Assembly: GCF_964204645.1 (NCBI RefSeq)
Contig: NC_134029.1
Coordinates: forward strand, 11,648,850 to 11,708,849
Direction: 5' to 3'
Length of the DNA stretch: 60,000 bases
Source of the DNA: Tubulanus polymorphus
Lineage: Eukaryota; Nemertea; Palaeonemertea; Tubulaniformes; Tubulanidae
Within the stretch, counting starts at the first letter, position 1. Each line of letters opens with the position of its first letter. The translations under genes and the position numbers were made by a program. The notes under the pieces are model-generated. The model saw only the letters and a list, made by a program, of their open reading frames with translations. It had not been told where the DNA came from and ran no database searches. This document shows, piece by piece, positions 13,201 to 25,200 of this stretch.

Positions 13201-16200
13201 ATATCGTCTCATCATGATAAGGTGTAATAGAACCGAACAGTTTCAATACATGAACTCTTCTGTGATATCGAGGAGTGTTGCAATTAAGATTATACATGTA
13301 TGCAGAACTCCAAACTTTGCAATGCATTGCCCGATTATTTAGAAGTGAGCGCTGTAGAGTGTATAAATTTCATTTTATCAGCCCATAGTGAACAAAATGG
13401 ACTTTCCCGCCGGAAATAAGTTAAAAAGAAAGATGTAGCCTTTAAGTGAAAACTATTAGCACTCGGGAGTCTACTTGAACTAAAGCGACTGCGGTTGATA
13501 ATAGGATTAACGTGCTGTATAATAAACATTATTGCAGCAATTCTGAAATTCGGGTGCGTATTTTTTCTACTAACGAAATAGGCGTTGCACCAGCCCAGGC
13601 ATATATACCTATCAGAATGCAAAAACTGCAATGCAATAGACAACAATTTGTTAGTTGGTTTTGTTTACGGTATATATAACTCTGTAAAATGGATATAAAC
13701 AATTAAATATTAGATATTGGAGAAATAGAATTACCTTGATAGCATCTTCAATTGGCTCTTCATACGATTTCTCAAAAATGGGCTTTACTGATTCGATGAT
13801 TCTTTTTGCAGCCTTTCTTGCGGCCGTTTTCTGTTTGTTACGGGGCGGTTTCGCATTGGTAATTTCTTTGAGAACCTCTCTACACACAGTGGAAGCAGAT
13901 GATAGTCCTTTGTCTTTTTTGCTGACATGGAGACAACTAATATGACCGTCACGAGACTTGCAAGTAATACATCCCTTAAGAGTATGGGATTCTTTCATAT
14001 TTTGCGGAAGCTTGACCCAGCATTCATGAGAGAAATACTGTAGAAATTCTTCTTTTTCACCGTTTTGATTTTTATGAAGCCAGTACTGTCTGTCCTTGAG
14101 CACAAGTTCGATCCGTTTTATTTCTCTCGCAAAAGTATTAGAATCCTTGAATTTCAAATTTCGTAAATCTTTCGTGATATTGTTATATAGATTGTATCTT
14201 TCACCGGCTGTCAAATGCGAGTTATGACGAGGTTTTGACTCACGTGAATGGAGAAAATGTTTGTCTTTTGTCACTCTAGCTGCTAAAACTTTGACAAAAT
14301 TACAGTAATCCATGATCGAGCATGTACCATGTTTTCAACGCAAAGCCTAAGTCAGAGAACATTAAATCTAAAAACACATTTGTTTGTGGTTTATGTTAGT
14401 TGTATTTCCCGCCAAATAGCTGTTGCCGACCAACTCGCAACAGTTTCAATTTTCCCTGGTTTTTAATTTCGGAGTTTTATATTTTGAATGGAGTTTTGTT
14501 TACAGGATATAACAAATATTTTGGACAAATACAAATAGTTACATCAATATTATTAAGTGAAAATATTCTAAAGATCTGTAGAAGGATAAAAATGGCTAAT
14601 TCGTAAACAAAATCCATTCCTGTATCTCATTGCCGTTCAATCACAGCGCTTATAATTTCTAAGAAATCTCATATATTATTAATTTACTTATGCAAGATAC
14701 TGTAAATAATTCCTTTAATGCGTAGTAGTTGTATCAAATTTAAAGTTGTAGGTAATACAACAAATATAATTGTCTTGTGAACTTTTATTCTGTCTGAACT
14801 ATACGCATCACATGTGTACAGCAAGCGCTATGTGTATAGTGATTGACGTCATCCTTCCTAGCAGTGTTACACTGCTGTACTATTTTTAGCATATGTCACA
14901 AATCTTTTACTGAAACCTAAAATCTACGCCCACCATTAATGATATGAATAAACATATAACGGAAAACGATGGCTAACATATCAACCTAATACCAGAGTAT
15001 ATGGTCATCTTCAAGTAGTTACTCCATTTTACAAAAATGTGTATACATGATATAGGTCAGTCGGTTTTTGGTACCCAAAAATCGTAAAAGTTGACCTAGC
15101 AGACCAAATAGACAGACCCAAGCTATAACCATGTACTTTTCAGTTAGATACTAACCTATAGTAAGCCATGTTAATATTCATGTATGTAAGTTTTTAGTGG
15201 TGGGCGTGGATTTTATCGATTCTATTCGGATTTATAGGTAAAGTAATTAGCAAATTACGGGAAAAGTACTGGGCCAATCCGAAATTTTATTTCACAGTTC
15301 TCTTCAGCACATGTTGACCTTTCATATTGGCACTGGTTTTTTAAACAAATGATAATTCATAGTAGAAAAAATTTAACATTAATCTCCCTGGAATAACAAC
15401 ACATCGAATGGGCTGTACTGCAGCGTGCAGCATTAACTGATTTGTGTAGTGGACTGGGCCTGAAATGAATCGGGATTTCTGTCGCATCTAAAATAACCCT
15501 TGTAGGAAATCGTTTCCCAAAATTGACAGGCATATACAAATCTATTAGGTCTTTATCGGGCCAAGAATTTATTTCACTCAGCTGGAAATATATGAAAATT
15601 ATCCAGACATTAACAACATTTGACACTAGACTTTCACTGATATTGAAGAACATAGCCAGTTCATTGTCATCTTTTGCCTGACGCAAGTTTATACAAGTGA
15701 GAAAAAATTTATCTTCTGGTCCGAGTGGAGTGGACCTCTCCTGCAACTGGTAAGCTGCGGGACCGAGCAAGTTAAAGACATACATAAAATGTTCGTAATC
15801 ATCAAATCCTGTATAGTAATGGACGGCATCCTTATTGTCTTTGAAATGATGAATAGAGAATCTTGTCTTGAATTTCTTCATTAAAGTACACTGAATACTA
15901 CAGTCCATAGTTGTAGGGTCGGAATCCGGTGGTACTTCAGGTGTAGGCTCGGTGGTGACGACAGTTTCTTCGTGTTGGATAACAGACAAGTCAGGGAATG
16001 TTATTTTTCTTTGTTTGGCTGCCCTCTCTTCTCTAGCAATTTTTTCGGCACTTTCTGAATTCTTTTTGAAGACAAATATAGATGGTACAGCATCAGGTTT
16101 TAGTATTTTCTTTGCTCCTGAAAATATAAATGAGAGTACATCATAATGCGATATCAATAAATTAGGCCTACTGCGTAACTCAAGGAAGGTAGCCCATACT

Positions 16201-19200
16201 AAGGCCACACCAAAAGAAAACCCTGTTGCTCGGGCCCGACCGACCCGATATTTCGTCATTTCAAATAATTTTTTTCGAAATAAAATAAAATTGCCTACCG
16301 ACCCTATTTCAAAATTGTGGACGAAATAACCATTTTCAAAAATATATATTTGGCCGACCGACTACAAAGCTCTCCATTCTCGTAAATATTTTTTTCTTTT
16401 TCGTGAAATCGTGATGTCGGCACCGAGAGGACATGATAGAAATATCTTATTACATCGGATTTAACAATTTTATTCTGGATATGGTACTTGTGTGCTCAGA
16501 CAACGTTGCTAATCAGATATTGATGGCGACCTTGGATTGTAAAATTCCAGGAATTCCGTATACAATATATTATACGCCTATTCAAGATTTTGATGTTTTT
16601 CTTTTTATAAACAGTTTCCAAGTGTGAAATATAATAAAAAAACATCAACTTCCCTTTATCATTGTGGTCGTCTAGCTGCTAATCATTTTTTTAACTGGAA
16701 ATTTGGTCCCGTAAAAAAATTATTTACGGCGACCTACCCACTGTCAGAAGAATACCCGAAATTTTTTTTTTCTATAAGAAAAAAAATTCCCTACCGACCT
16801 ACCCATTTTGGTGATTGCCCCGCCCGAGAAACAGGATTTTTTTTGGTGTGGCCTAACTTATTTTTTTCTCATAATGGCAAATTAATAAATTTCATTGGCA
16901 TAATAATTACTATAGGCTTATTTTTACAAATATCATAACAAAGACATAGACATTACATTCACAGCACTTAATGCAGGGAGTATTTGAAAATTGCTGCTCC
17001 CTTCTTACTTACTTGTCAAGATTAAGCTGTAGACCTATATATCAGGCTGTCTCAACCAGCGATAGATTCAAAACATTGGTAAATTGGTTACAGCACATGT
17101 ATGGTTTATTCAATTCCCTAATTTTCATTTACAACACTCACCTAACAAGCCAGGTTCCCTATAATCAGATGCGTTGAAATGGTCGTGACACACAACACTG
17201 TATTTACCAGGCTGCCAGAGTTTTTTTTGTCTCCATCCAGTCTTTTGATTGCTATACGCCACTTCATACACAATTGACGATCCGATGGGAATTTATGCCC
17301 TCCTTTGTGGTTATTACAATTCGGTACAACACAAAAGAGCGGCATTATGTCAATGACATGAACCCGGAAGTAAAACGATGAATACTTCAGTCACCTCTCG
17401 TTACACACGCCATCTGGCGTTCAACTATATGGCGAACCTCATTACTAGAAATTTTTAGCATTAGCATATTTTACTTGTCTTTGTAACGAATACGGTTGCG
17501 ATCGTAGTGTGATTCATTCAACTCGCTACCCGCTACCTAGACTGGTTACCTAGTTACCTGGTTTCTATTGACTTGGACAGGCAATCATTCTACTTGCTAT
17601 CCATTATGGTTTATGTTAGTATGTTATATTTCATTTCTCTGTATTTTTTTTTTCTTAATCCTATTATTGTTATTGTTATATTTTTATGTAATGCTGATGT
17701 GTTTATGTAACGTAAAGTGTCAATAAATAAAATTGGTGGTTTCTGTTTTGGACCGCTACCTAGACTGGTTACCGGTTTCTTTTGACTTGGACAGGCAACC
17801 AGTCTACTCGCTATCCATTATGGTTTATGTCATCCTCGCTTGCCAGGGGTTTGGTATCACTCCCGAACTCGCTTCCACCAGCCCCCTGGCCTCATGAAGC
17901 GTGATTTCATTACTGGCGCTGTTGCGCATGACGTCATATTTCGATTTGCGAAATTCCTTCCTTGTTTAGTAAAACGTTCGTTGATTGGTCCATTAAACGG
18001 GAAAACCAATAGAAGCCTAAAGTCGTTTGTTACAAGCGCTGTGATTGGTACGACCTGATTGTGGTCGGCTAGTAACGACTTCAACGACTCGTTAGGTCAA
18101 GGGGTTCGGCGAACAGCTTTAGCGTAGCGGGTTCAAATCCCTTGATGGGTGAAGTTGGGTTTATGTTAGTATGTTTCATTTCTCTGTATCTTTTTTTAGC
18201 CGACTTGGGACTTTAGTCCCAGGGGGCTATTACGTTCACTTTTCGTCCGTCGTCCGTCCGTCCGTCCGTCTGTCCGTCCGTAGACGGAATCCAGTTATTT
18301 TGGGAAGTTTTGAAGACGCTTCAAGGTTATGTCTTGATATTTGAGTTACACATGTATCTACCCTAGACACATCTTCAGCCCAAAAACTGGCCCTGTCAGA
18401 TTCAAGATGGCCGACTGGCAGCCATTGTTGTTCGCCAAAATCAGCACTTTTTACACATTTTTGAACTTTTTGAGGGAAATTTTGAAGACGCTTTGATCAA
18501 TTACCTTGATCTTTCGGGTATATGTGAATTCCCCCAGGGCCCATCAGCATAAAAAAAAATTGGGTCGATCGGATTCAAGATGGCCGTCATATGACCTTTT
18601 TAGTGCCCAAAAACGTTAATTTTGGCCCAAATTCTGAATCCTGTAGCTTCCTACTGGTTTATCATTTCTCATTGCAATTTGTGATGGGTATTCTTTGGAA
18701 AGGGATGTTTTATACCTCAGACAGGTATTTTTCATCAGCCAATTATGACGCAATTGGCGGCCATCTTGGTGTCAGCAGTACTCATTCGTAAGTGGGAAAA
18801 AGTTTTTCCACATTATATTGATACCTAAGCGTATTTTGTTACCACAATCATTTAGAAAGTTGCAGCTCATAACGTGTTCTATGATTGTGGTGAGTTTCGA
18901 GGTCATTGGTTTTTGTATATGGCCACCAGGGGGCGTTGAATAATGCAATATCTTAGTATTTCTATATTATATTCGTATCAATGCATATTTTGTAACCACA
19001 ATCAATTGGAAAGTTGTAGCTCATGACATCATCTATGATTGTGGCAAGTTTTAAGGCCATTAGTTATTCTATATGGTCACCAGGGGCCGTTGAATAGTAG
19101 AATAACTTAGTATTTCCTTATTATATTGGTACCTAGGCATATTTTGTTACCATGATCAATTACAAAGTTATATTTCGTGACATGTCTTATGATTGTGGTG

Positions 19201-22200
19201 AATTTCAAGGTCATTGGGTTTTGAATATGGTCACCAGGGGGCGTTGAATAGTAGAATAACTTAGTATTTCCTTATTTAAGTGGTAACGAGGCATATTTTG
19301 TTATCACAATCAATTACAAAATCGTAGCTGCTGACATGTTCTATGATTGTGGTGAGTTTCAAGGTCATTGGATTCTGTATATGGTCACCAGGGGGCGTTG
19401 AATATTGAAATTGTTAGATTGTTGAGCATTTGGAACCACTTCCCATGTGGGCATGGTGTCCCTGGACCCCTAGTTTCGTAATCTTATTATTGTTATTGTT
19501 ATATTGGTTTATATTGCTGATGTGTTTATGTAACGTAAAGTGTCAATAAATGAAATTGGTGGTTTCTGTTTTGGACGGTTTCGGTTGGAAATTAGCTTGA
19601 AATATTTTAATCATGGCGGACGCGAGTGAGGAACAGTTTGATGAAATATCATTCGGGAATAATTCATCGGCAACAGAGTCAAATGACGATGAACCGCCTG
19701 AAACAAAAATCTGCTCAGGTATTCAAACATTTTCCTCGTCGTTTACTACCGAGTACTCGTTCATCAAAAGGTCTCAAAAGAGTTGACTTTATTCCTCGTG
19801 GAACACAACATTCCACTATCAGCAAGCGATCATGCTGGTAGATTATTCCGTGCAATGTACAAAGGGAACCCCAGAGGGGCTTCGGGGTCATGTTACTCTT
19901 AAGGGTGTCAGTGTTACTCTTTTAAAAGTTAATTGTTAGGATTTGGTAAGTAGTCAGGTTGGCAGGTCTGTATTTGAAGGAATTTTTACATTGCGTAGTT
20001 TATCTGATACCCATGTAGATGGTGCTGATGGTGACTCAATAGGGTCTACACGCTGTATTCCCACCAGCGCAAACTCCTAGCTACATAAATTTCAGTGTTT
20101 ATAAAAAAATAACATTTTGTACTGGTATATGGGTTAGTGGACTATTGAATGAGATCATAATTAGCATTTTGACTAATTGAGCGCTACTTGGTCTTTAATC
20201 AGGTCTTACCAAGAAAATGTTGGTGGTTTCCTACATTTGTATTCATATACACTAGGTTCAAATAGGTTCTAGGTTTCATAGATCAGTGATTGTAGATTGT
20301 TTTTAACCTTCTCACCAAATACTGTAGTTGATCTGCCTGTTCACTATTTCATCAATATTTTTTTGTGTATATTGCCGTTGCAGTATGCTGAAGAAGAAGG
20401 AATCCCAGTTCAGACTCATGAAATTTCAGATATTGAGGATACAACAGCGGATACTGACTTGAATATAGATCAAAGACAAAAGAAAAAACATCATAAAAAG
20501 CATCATCGTCGTCATCGAAATCATAGAAACATCGACATAGAACCAACAACAAAAACTAGTTCACATGAAACATTAATTTCACCAAAAGCTGAAAATAAAG
20601 CTGGCAATAATTTAACAGAGGCACATTATCGTGAGGCCAGGCATTGTGGGAGTAAACTAAAGCGAAAGAGAAAGGATAAGAACATCTCGGAACATGATTG
20701 TGGTCCAGTTGAGATAACATTGTGCTATGAAGCTGAGAGTCCCGATGAACTGGCACTCGTAAAGGCTGCGTATCGTTATGGCTGCCGTCTTCTGAGACGT
20801 GGTGTCAACTCAGTTACAGTTTGGTTTCCTTGTGAGTTAGTCTATTGTTGTAGGTTTTGTGCTTACCTACTATGTACTTCTTAAATTCATCTGTCAGTTG
20901 AGACCATTGAATTAATGATTTACAGAAAGGTTGCAAATAGAAAAATGGTAACTGGTAATTTTATGAACACGTTAGTCCATAGACATGAAATTTCTTTCAA
21001 TTAACTTCTAGTTTTAATCATGGAACAACAGTTAAGATCACAATTAGCCAGGGGTTTGGTACATTGATTTTAAATTTCTGTTGAATAATCCTATATAATT
21101 TCAGCTGAAGGTGAAGTGACGTTTAAAGTTTTGAAAGTGTTACCATTCGATGCAGAGAGGAAAAGAATGTCTGTTGTCATACAATATCCAAACTGCGAGA
21201 ATGTGATTGTATATACAAAGGGTGCTGATTCATCCATATTGTCAAATCTAGCTGATGTTAGCGGTAATCTAGAAGAAGAAGCCCTAATTAAACAAACTGA
21301 ATTGAGTATTGAACTTTCAGCAAACCAAGGGTTGCGAACTTTATGTATGGCGAAAAAGGTTTGTATGAAATTTATTGTAAACGTTAATGTTCATAGCCAG
21401 TTTGAATATTACATTATACAGCAAATGATTCATTACTGTTATTTAGACCCTCACTCTGCTGGAATATGAAGCCTGGTTGAACATGTATGAACAAGCTGAC
21501 CTTATGACATATGATCGAAAGGACAAAGCCTTATTCCATGCAGTTTGTCAGCTGGAAACTGACCTGGAACTTCTCGGTATAACCATAATTAGAATCCTAA
21601 GACCCTTATAGAAAAATAGCTACAGTTGAATCCAGTGTTCTCCACGGCCGTTAGCTTGGCCACACTGATGTAGTACCTTATCAAATGCTTTTTCGAAATC
21701 CATAAAGACAGAGGCCTATCAGTCGATTTTCCAGAGTCAAAGTATCTGGTCATCCATGGTGTCCTAGGCCGTATTGACTGTTTGTAGACCTTCCTTTTAT
21801 AAGGAACATCATTTTCAATTGCCTGGTGCAGCTGTGTCAGTATACACGCGATCTTGGTTGACAAGAACAAGAATACCAACAGGCAATTTCTCAAGAAGGA
21901 TTATTTGTGATGATGTATTTATGTAACATTATCGATAAAAACAAAAGCTATCATAATTACAACATTTAGGCTAGGCCAATCGATGGCCTCAATGGATATA
22001 AGAACTGATTTCTTAATTGCAGGGGCCAGTTGCATAGTCATGATTAAGACTTTAGACCAGTCTAAGACCAACTTAGTACTGTAGTCAATTTAACAACTTA
22101 AAACCAGTCTTATGATTTAAGACCACTTATGGACTTAATTCATGACTTAGCAACAGGCCCCATGGTCTTCAAGTCATTTTGGAGCCCATAGTTATGGACA

Positions 22201-25200
22201 AAGTTTTGGAGTGAGCAGAATTTTTTCTTGAAAAGGTGATTAGTGTCAAGGATTTGCATTTCAGACGTGAATAATTTTATAGGCTAGTACCCTAGTTTGT
22301 CCAGAAACTACACAGAACAGAAAGTCAGTTACTTTCAGAAGATTTTCACCGGAATCATGTGGGAGATTTCCAGAAGATTTATTGCTGGAATATTTCTGGC
22401 CGGGGATCAGATTCTCGGAGGATTTTTTCAGGCAGATATCTGGCCGGGGTGAGGTAGGGTTTAGGGTTAGGGGTTAGAGGTGTAAGGTTTGGGGGGTTAG
22501 GGAAATATTCCAGAATTCTGCCTAACCCCAACCCTCCTCAGATTAGATATCTGCTGGAAATTTCCAGAAAGAAATCTTCGGGAATTTTGCCTACCCCCAC
22601 CCCTCCTCAGATCAGATATCTGACAGAATTTTCCAGAAATTTCCGGGAAATTCTGTAATATGTAATATCTGGACTTGTGGCATTATGCACAACCCTGCCA
22701 AGCTTTTTACCTGTGGAGAACACTCTTAGAAACCCACTTAATACAGATAAGTTTAATTCAGATTTGGATCTACCTATAATCCAGGTGTTATTTAATCCCT
22801 CCAAAACCTGTGATGTAGCTTAAATTTATGGTAACTATGACAAAAATTGTTTTGAAAAAGATATATTTTTACCATAGTATGTGGAAAAACTTGTGACTTG
22901 ACCAGAGTTCATATGATATGGCAGTGTAATATGTTTTCAGGCGCATCTGGGATTGAGGACAATTTGCAGGAAGGAGTCCCTGAAACAATTACTAGTTTGA
23001 GAAAGGCTGGCATAAATATCTGGATGCTTACTGGAGATAAACAGGTCGATACTATTCGATGACAACATTTTCAAGATCTAGTACTTAGGTTATGATCTAA
23101 TTTTGTTAGAGACATATTTATGTTTATGTAGGAAATCTGTCTTGTAGGAAACTGCAATAAATATTGGTTATTCATGTAAACTGATCGATCCACAAGATCA
23201 CATTATCAAACTCAATGCTACGAAGAAGGTACCTATTTAAACTTCATAACCTCATACCATAACGGTCTCAAAATAACTTCATTATCGCTCTGAAATTTCC
23301 AAAGAGGTTGTTTTATGAATATCAGTATATACATGTGCATGTACTTATAACACTGTCAGGTATCTTTTTAGATGAGTTTTGTTCATTGAAATTTAAAAGT
23401 TCATTGATGATAAAAGATCATCCTGATAATTTTACAGGATGAAGCAGAAAGATTGATTGAAGAAAAATTAGAGTGGCTTCAGAAAACAAATCGACAAATT
23501 GAGGTTCGCCAAGGCTACCGACGACCAGCAGTCCGTAAAGATATAGTGTTAGTTATCGATGGTATTACGTTAGGATTTGCTTTAGACGAGGAATCAAAAC
23601 TTGATCGCAGGTTTTTGTCAGTTGCTGAACAGTGTTACTCTGTTATATGCTGTCGTGCAACTCCTCTTCAAAAGGTAAACATCAGGTTGCAGACTCACAG
23701 ACTCGCTGACTATTTACAATGCATCTTGTGGTAACATATAATTTTTGAGTTTGTGTGGTACGGTACAGCTTGGAATAAACATAACAAAATTTGCACATGG
23801 TTTGCGTTGAAGGCATCGCATTCTCGTTTATCGTTCCAATTGAAACACATAGTACACGCGATTTAAACACGTTTTAAAGCCGATACAACGATGTATGGTA
23901 CGCGTTTGATTTCTTTCCAAACCGCCAATCATTTTGCGATCTGATCTGTACCATATGCCTCTAATTTACCGCAGTAAATGTTTGAATCAGGGATGAAAAT
24001 CTTCAATCCAAAGACAGATTTTTCACCTTTCAGTTTCACTTCCATCACTCTTGAAAGCAGTGTAAATCCGGGTCACAAAGTTCTGAAATCGGTAGATCAC
24101 AGCGGCCATAAAAGCGCTGCGAACCGTAAAAGCGTTGATTATCTGTGTTTTCCTGATCTCCATTCAGACAGTACAGATTGAATCAATAATTGTTTCTATT
24201 TGAATTGTAAACATTCTATTGATTGTACGCGTGACACAGGAAAAGCCGATCTCAGACGCAGAACCGGCATATGTATCTGCCGTGAGGCCGGGGCCGGGTT
24301 AAAGACTTGTGGCTGCGCCCGGGACTGTGACTGTGTTTCAGATGCTACCGGCGCAATTCAATTCAATAGTTGATTTTGTGGCTCAACTTCACAGAAATTG
24401 TGTCAATTAATGGTTAATTTTCATAAAATTTTCTAAACACGCGCGTTGCAGGTCATTGCGAGTACTAGTTTCTTTTTCCGACCTTTTGGAATTGCCCGAT
24501 TTCATCTCTGTTGAATTGAATTTTTAATTTTTTATCTTACTTGAGACAATATCAAACTAGACAACTTTTTTGTTTGTACTTTTTTTGCTGTACTTGTAGG
24601 CATCGGTGGTGAGTTTAGTGAAAGCTAATTTAAGAATGACAACCCTAGCTATCGGTAAGATTTTGATCGAATGAATAGGCTTGGATAGAATTGCAGTGTA
24701 ACCTTGTTCTAACAAGTCACTGGTTTATGCAATTGTTTGATAGATCCATATGACATAAGAAAATTTGTTGTGGTGTCAGATCATCATTTATTCCTTTATC
24801 CATGGAAAGAAAGCCCCCTCCCCGGGTTTGATTTCCATATCAACTGGTTTCAGGGATCTAAATTATAGTGTCTTAAGAAATAAGGCCTACTAAGATATCC
24901 AGATTGACATCATCAACCATAATTGCTTTGAAATATAAATAAAATGCATATCGGCCTAGAGAATATAAATGAAAAACGAGTACACAATTGAAATTTTTGG
25001 CTCGTGTTAGCGAGTCTATTATGTCACCGGTCTGGCCGATCGATAGTCATTCGTATGCTTAATACACTACACTAAAATCTATTTTTAGCACATTCAAACA
25101 CAATTTCATTAGCCTGTAATTTCACTATCAATGGGTGAATTGAGTAGATTTAACCAAACATATATTTCCTAATTTTTATGCCCCCGGCTCAACTTTAGTT

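Larger units (their letters stand above)
8160..14313 (-). pseudogene. Putative transposase-like protein with LWHDHS motif, multi-exon, broken
   Basis: I do not recognise a named family, though similar uncharacterised proteins recur in cnidarian, sponge and mollusc genomes (from memory). Exon 14313-13735 (donor GTAATT) has a basic N-terminus and a Cys/His cluster ([17 protein letters not shown]). Exon 2 starts at 13117 (acceptor tttacag) in matching phase. Frame breaks follow: a shift near 12597 and a stop near 12549. Next come [15 protein letters not shown] and [15 protein letters not shown] (about 12270-12205), a TAA at 11989, [11 protein letters not shown] with a CHCG knuckle, a TGA at 11767, and a SAP-like helix pair ([20 protein letters not shown], about 11740-11680). 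Then [22 protein letters not shown], and a 1.8-kb insertion (9534-11326). After it come [13 protein letters not shown] and ILRLYNLTF, a frameshift near 9250, and further exons with an intron at about 8656-8731. The continuity of these blocks shows one former gene of at least about 1000 residues. Confidence 0.6.
7801..15446. mobile_element. 7.65-kb DNA transposon of unassigned superfamily ('LWHDHS element')
   Basis: Perfect 18-bp inverted ends CACAAATCAGTTAATGCT (7801-7818 on +, 15446-15429 on -), extending to about 23 bp with two mismatches. TA flanks both ends (7799-7800, 15447-15448). It lies inside the DDE transposase frame of the ISL2EU element; deleting it with one TA restores the conserved [13 protein letters not shown] stretch, apart from a nearby deletion, which proves the boundaries. 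CAC-starting ends with a 2-bp duplication recall the CACTA/Mirage/Chapaev group, but the protein shows none of the motifs I know from it. One multi-exon gene on the minus strand fills it. Confidence 0.8.
7476..17345 (-). pseudogene. THAP + DDE transposase of the ISL2EU element, split and broken
   Basis: Exon 1 (17345-17142) starts [20 protein letters not shown], a THAP zinc finger with the C-x4-C pair. Its C-x2-H half (YSVVCHDHF) lies in another frame after an A8 run, a 1-nt slip. The donor is GTGAGT. Exon 2 starts at 16117 (acceptor ttttcag) and encodes a helix-turn-helix block ([20 protein letters not shown]) and [11 protein letters not shown], which holds the first catalytic Asp. At 15448 a 7.6-kb element interrupts it. 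The reading resumes at 7798-7476 with [25 protein letters not shown] and MADRG (second Asp). The segment with the third acidic residue is missing and the frame ends 24 residues later. The family is the DDE_Tnp_4-type THAP transposases. Confidence 0.8.
4347..17440. mobile_element. ISL2EU-type DNA transposon, interrupted
   Basis: Inverted ends: GAGGTTCGCCATTTAG at 4347 and, on the minus strand from 17440, GAGGTTCGCCATATAG. Both are followed by a second shared block (AGATGGCG, then GAGAGGTG). Each end is flanked by AT (4345-4346, 17441-17442), the 2-bp duplication expected for ISL2EU. It carries two convergent genes: SAP + YqaJ nuclease on + (4417-7397) and THAP + DDE transposase on - (17345-7476). 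Removing the nested 7646-bp element leaves about 5.4 kb, a plausible ISL2EU length. Both genes are broken, so this copy is dead. The assignment rests on gene pair, TSD and TIRs; the name comes from memory of the superfamily. Confidence 0.8.

Noticed and set aside
7801-15446. Assignment of the nested element to CACTA/Chapaev/Mirage
   Set aside because: CAC-starting ends and a 2-bp duplication hint at it, but no matching transposase motif is visible, so I left it unassigned.
18800-19420. CRISPR-like regular array
   Set aside because: The ~152-bp units are whole-unit tandem repeats without short repeats and unique spacers; the sequence is animal.
23978-24181. 67-codon plus-strand frame in ATP10 intron 10
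   Set aside because: It does not match the flippase and is not in phase between exons 10 and 11, which join directly.
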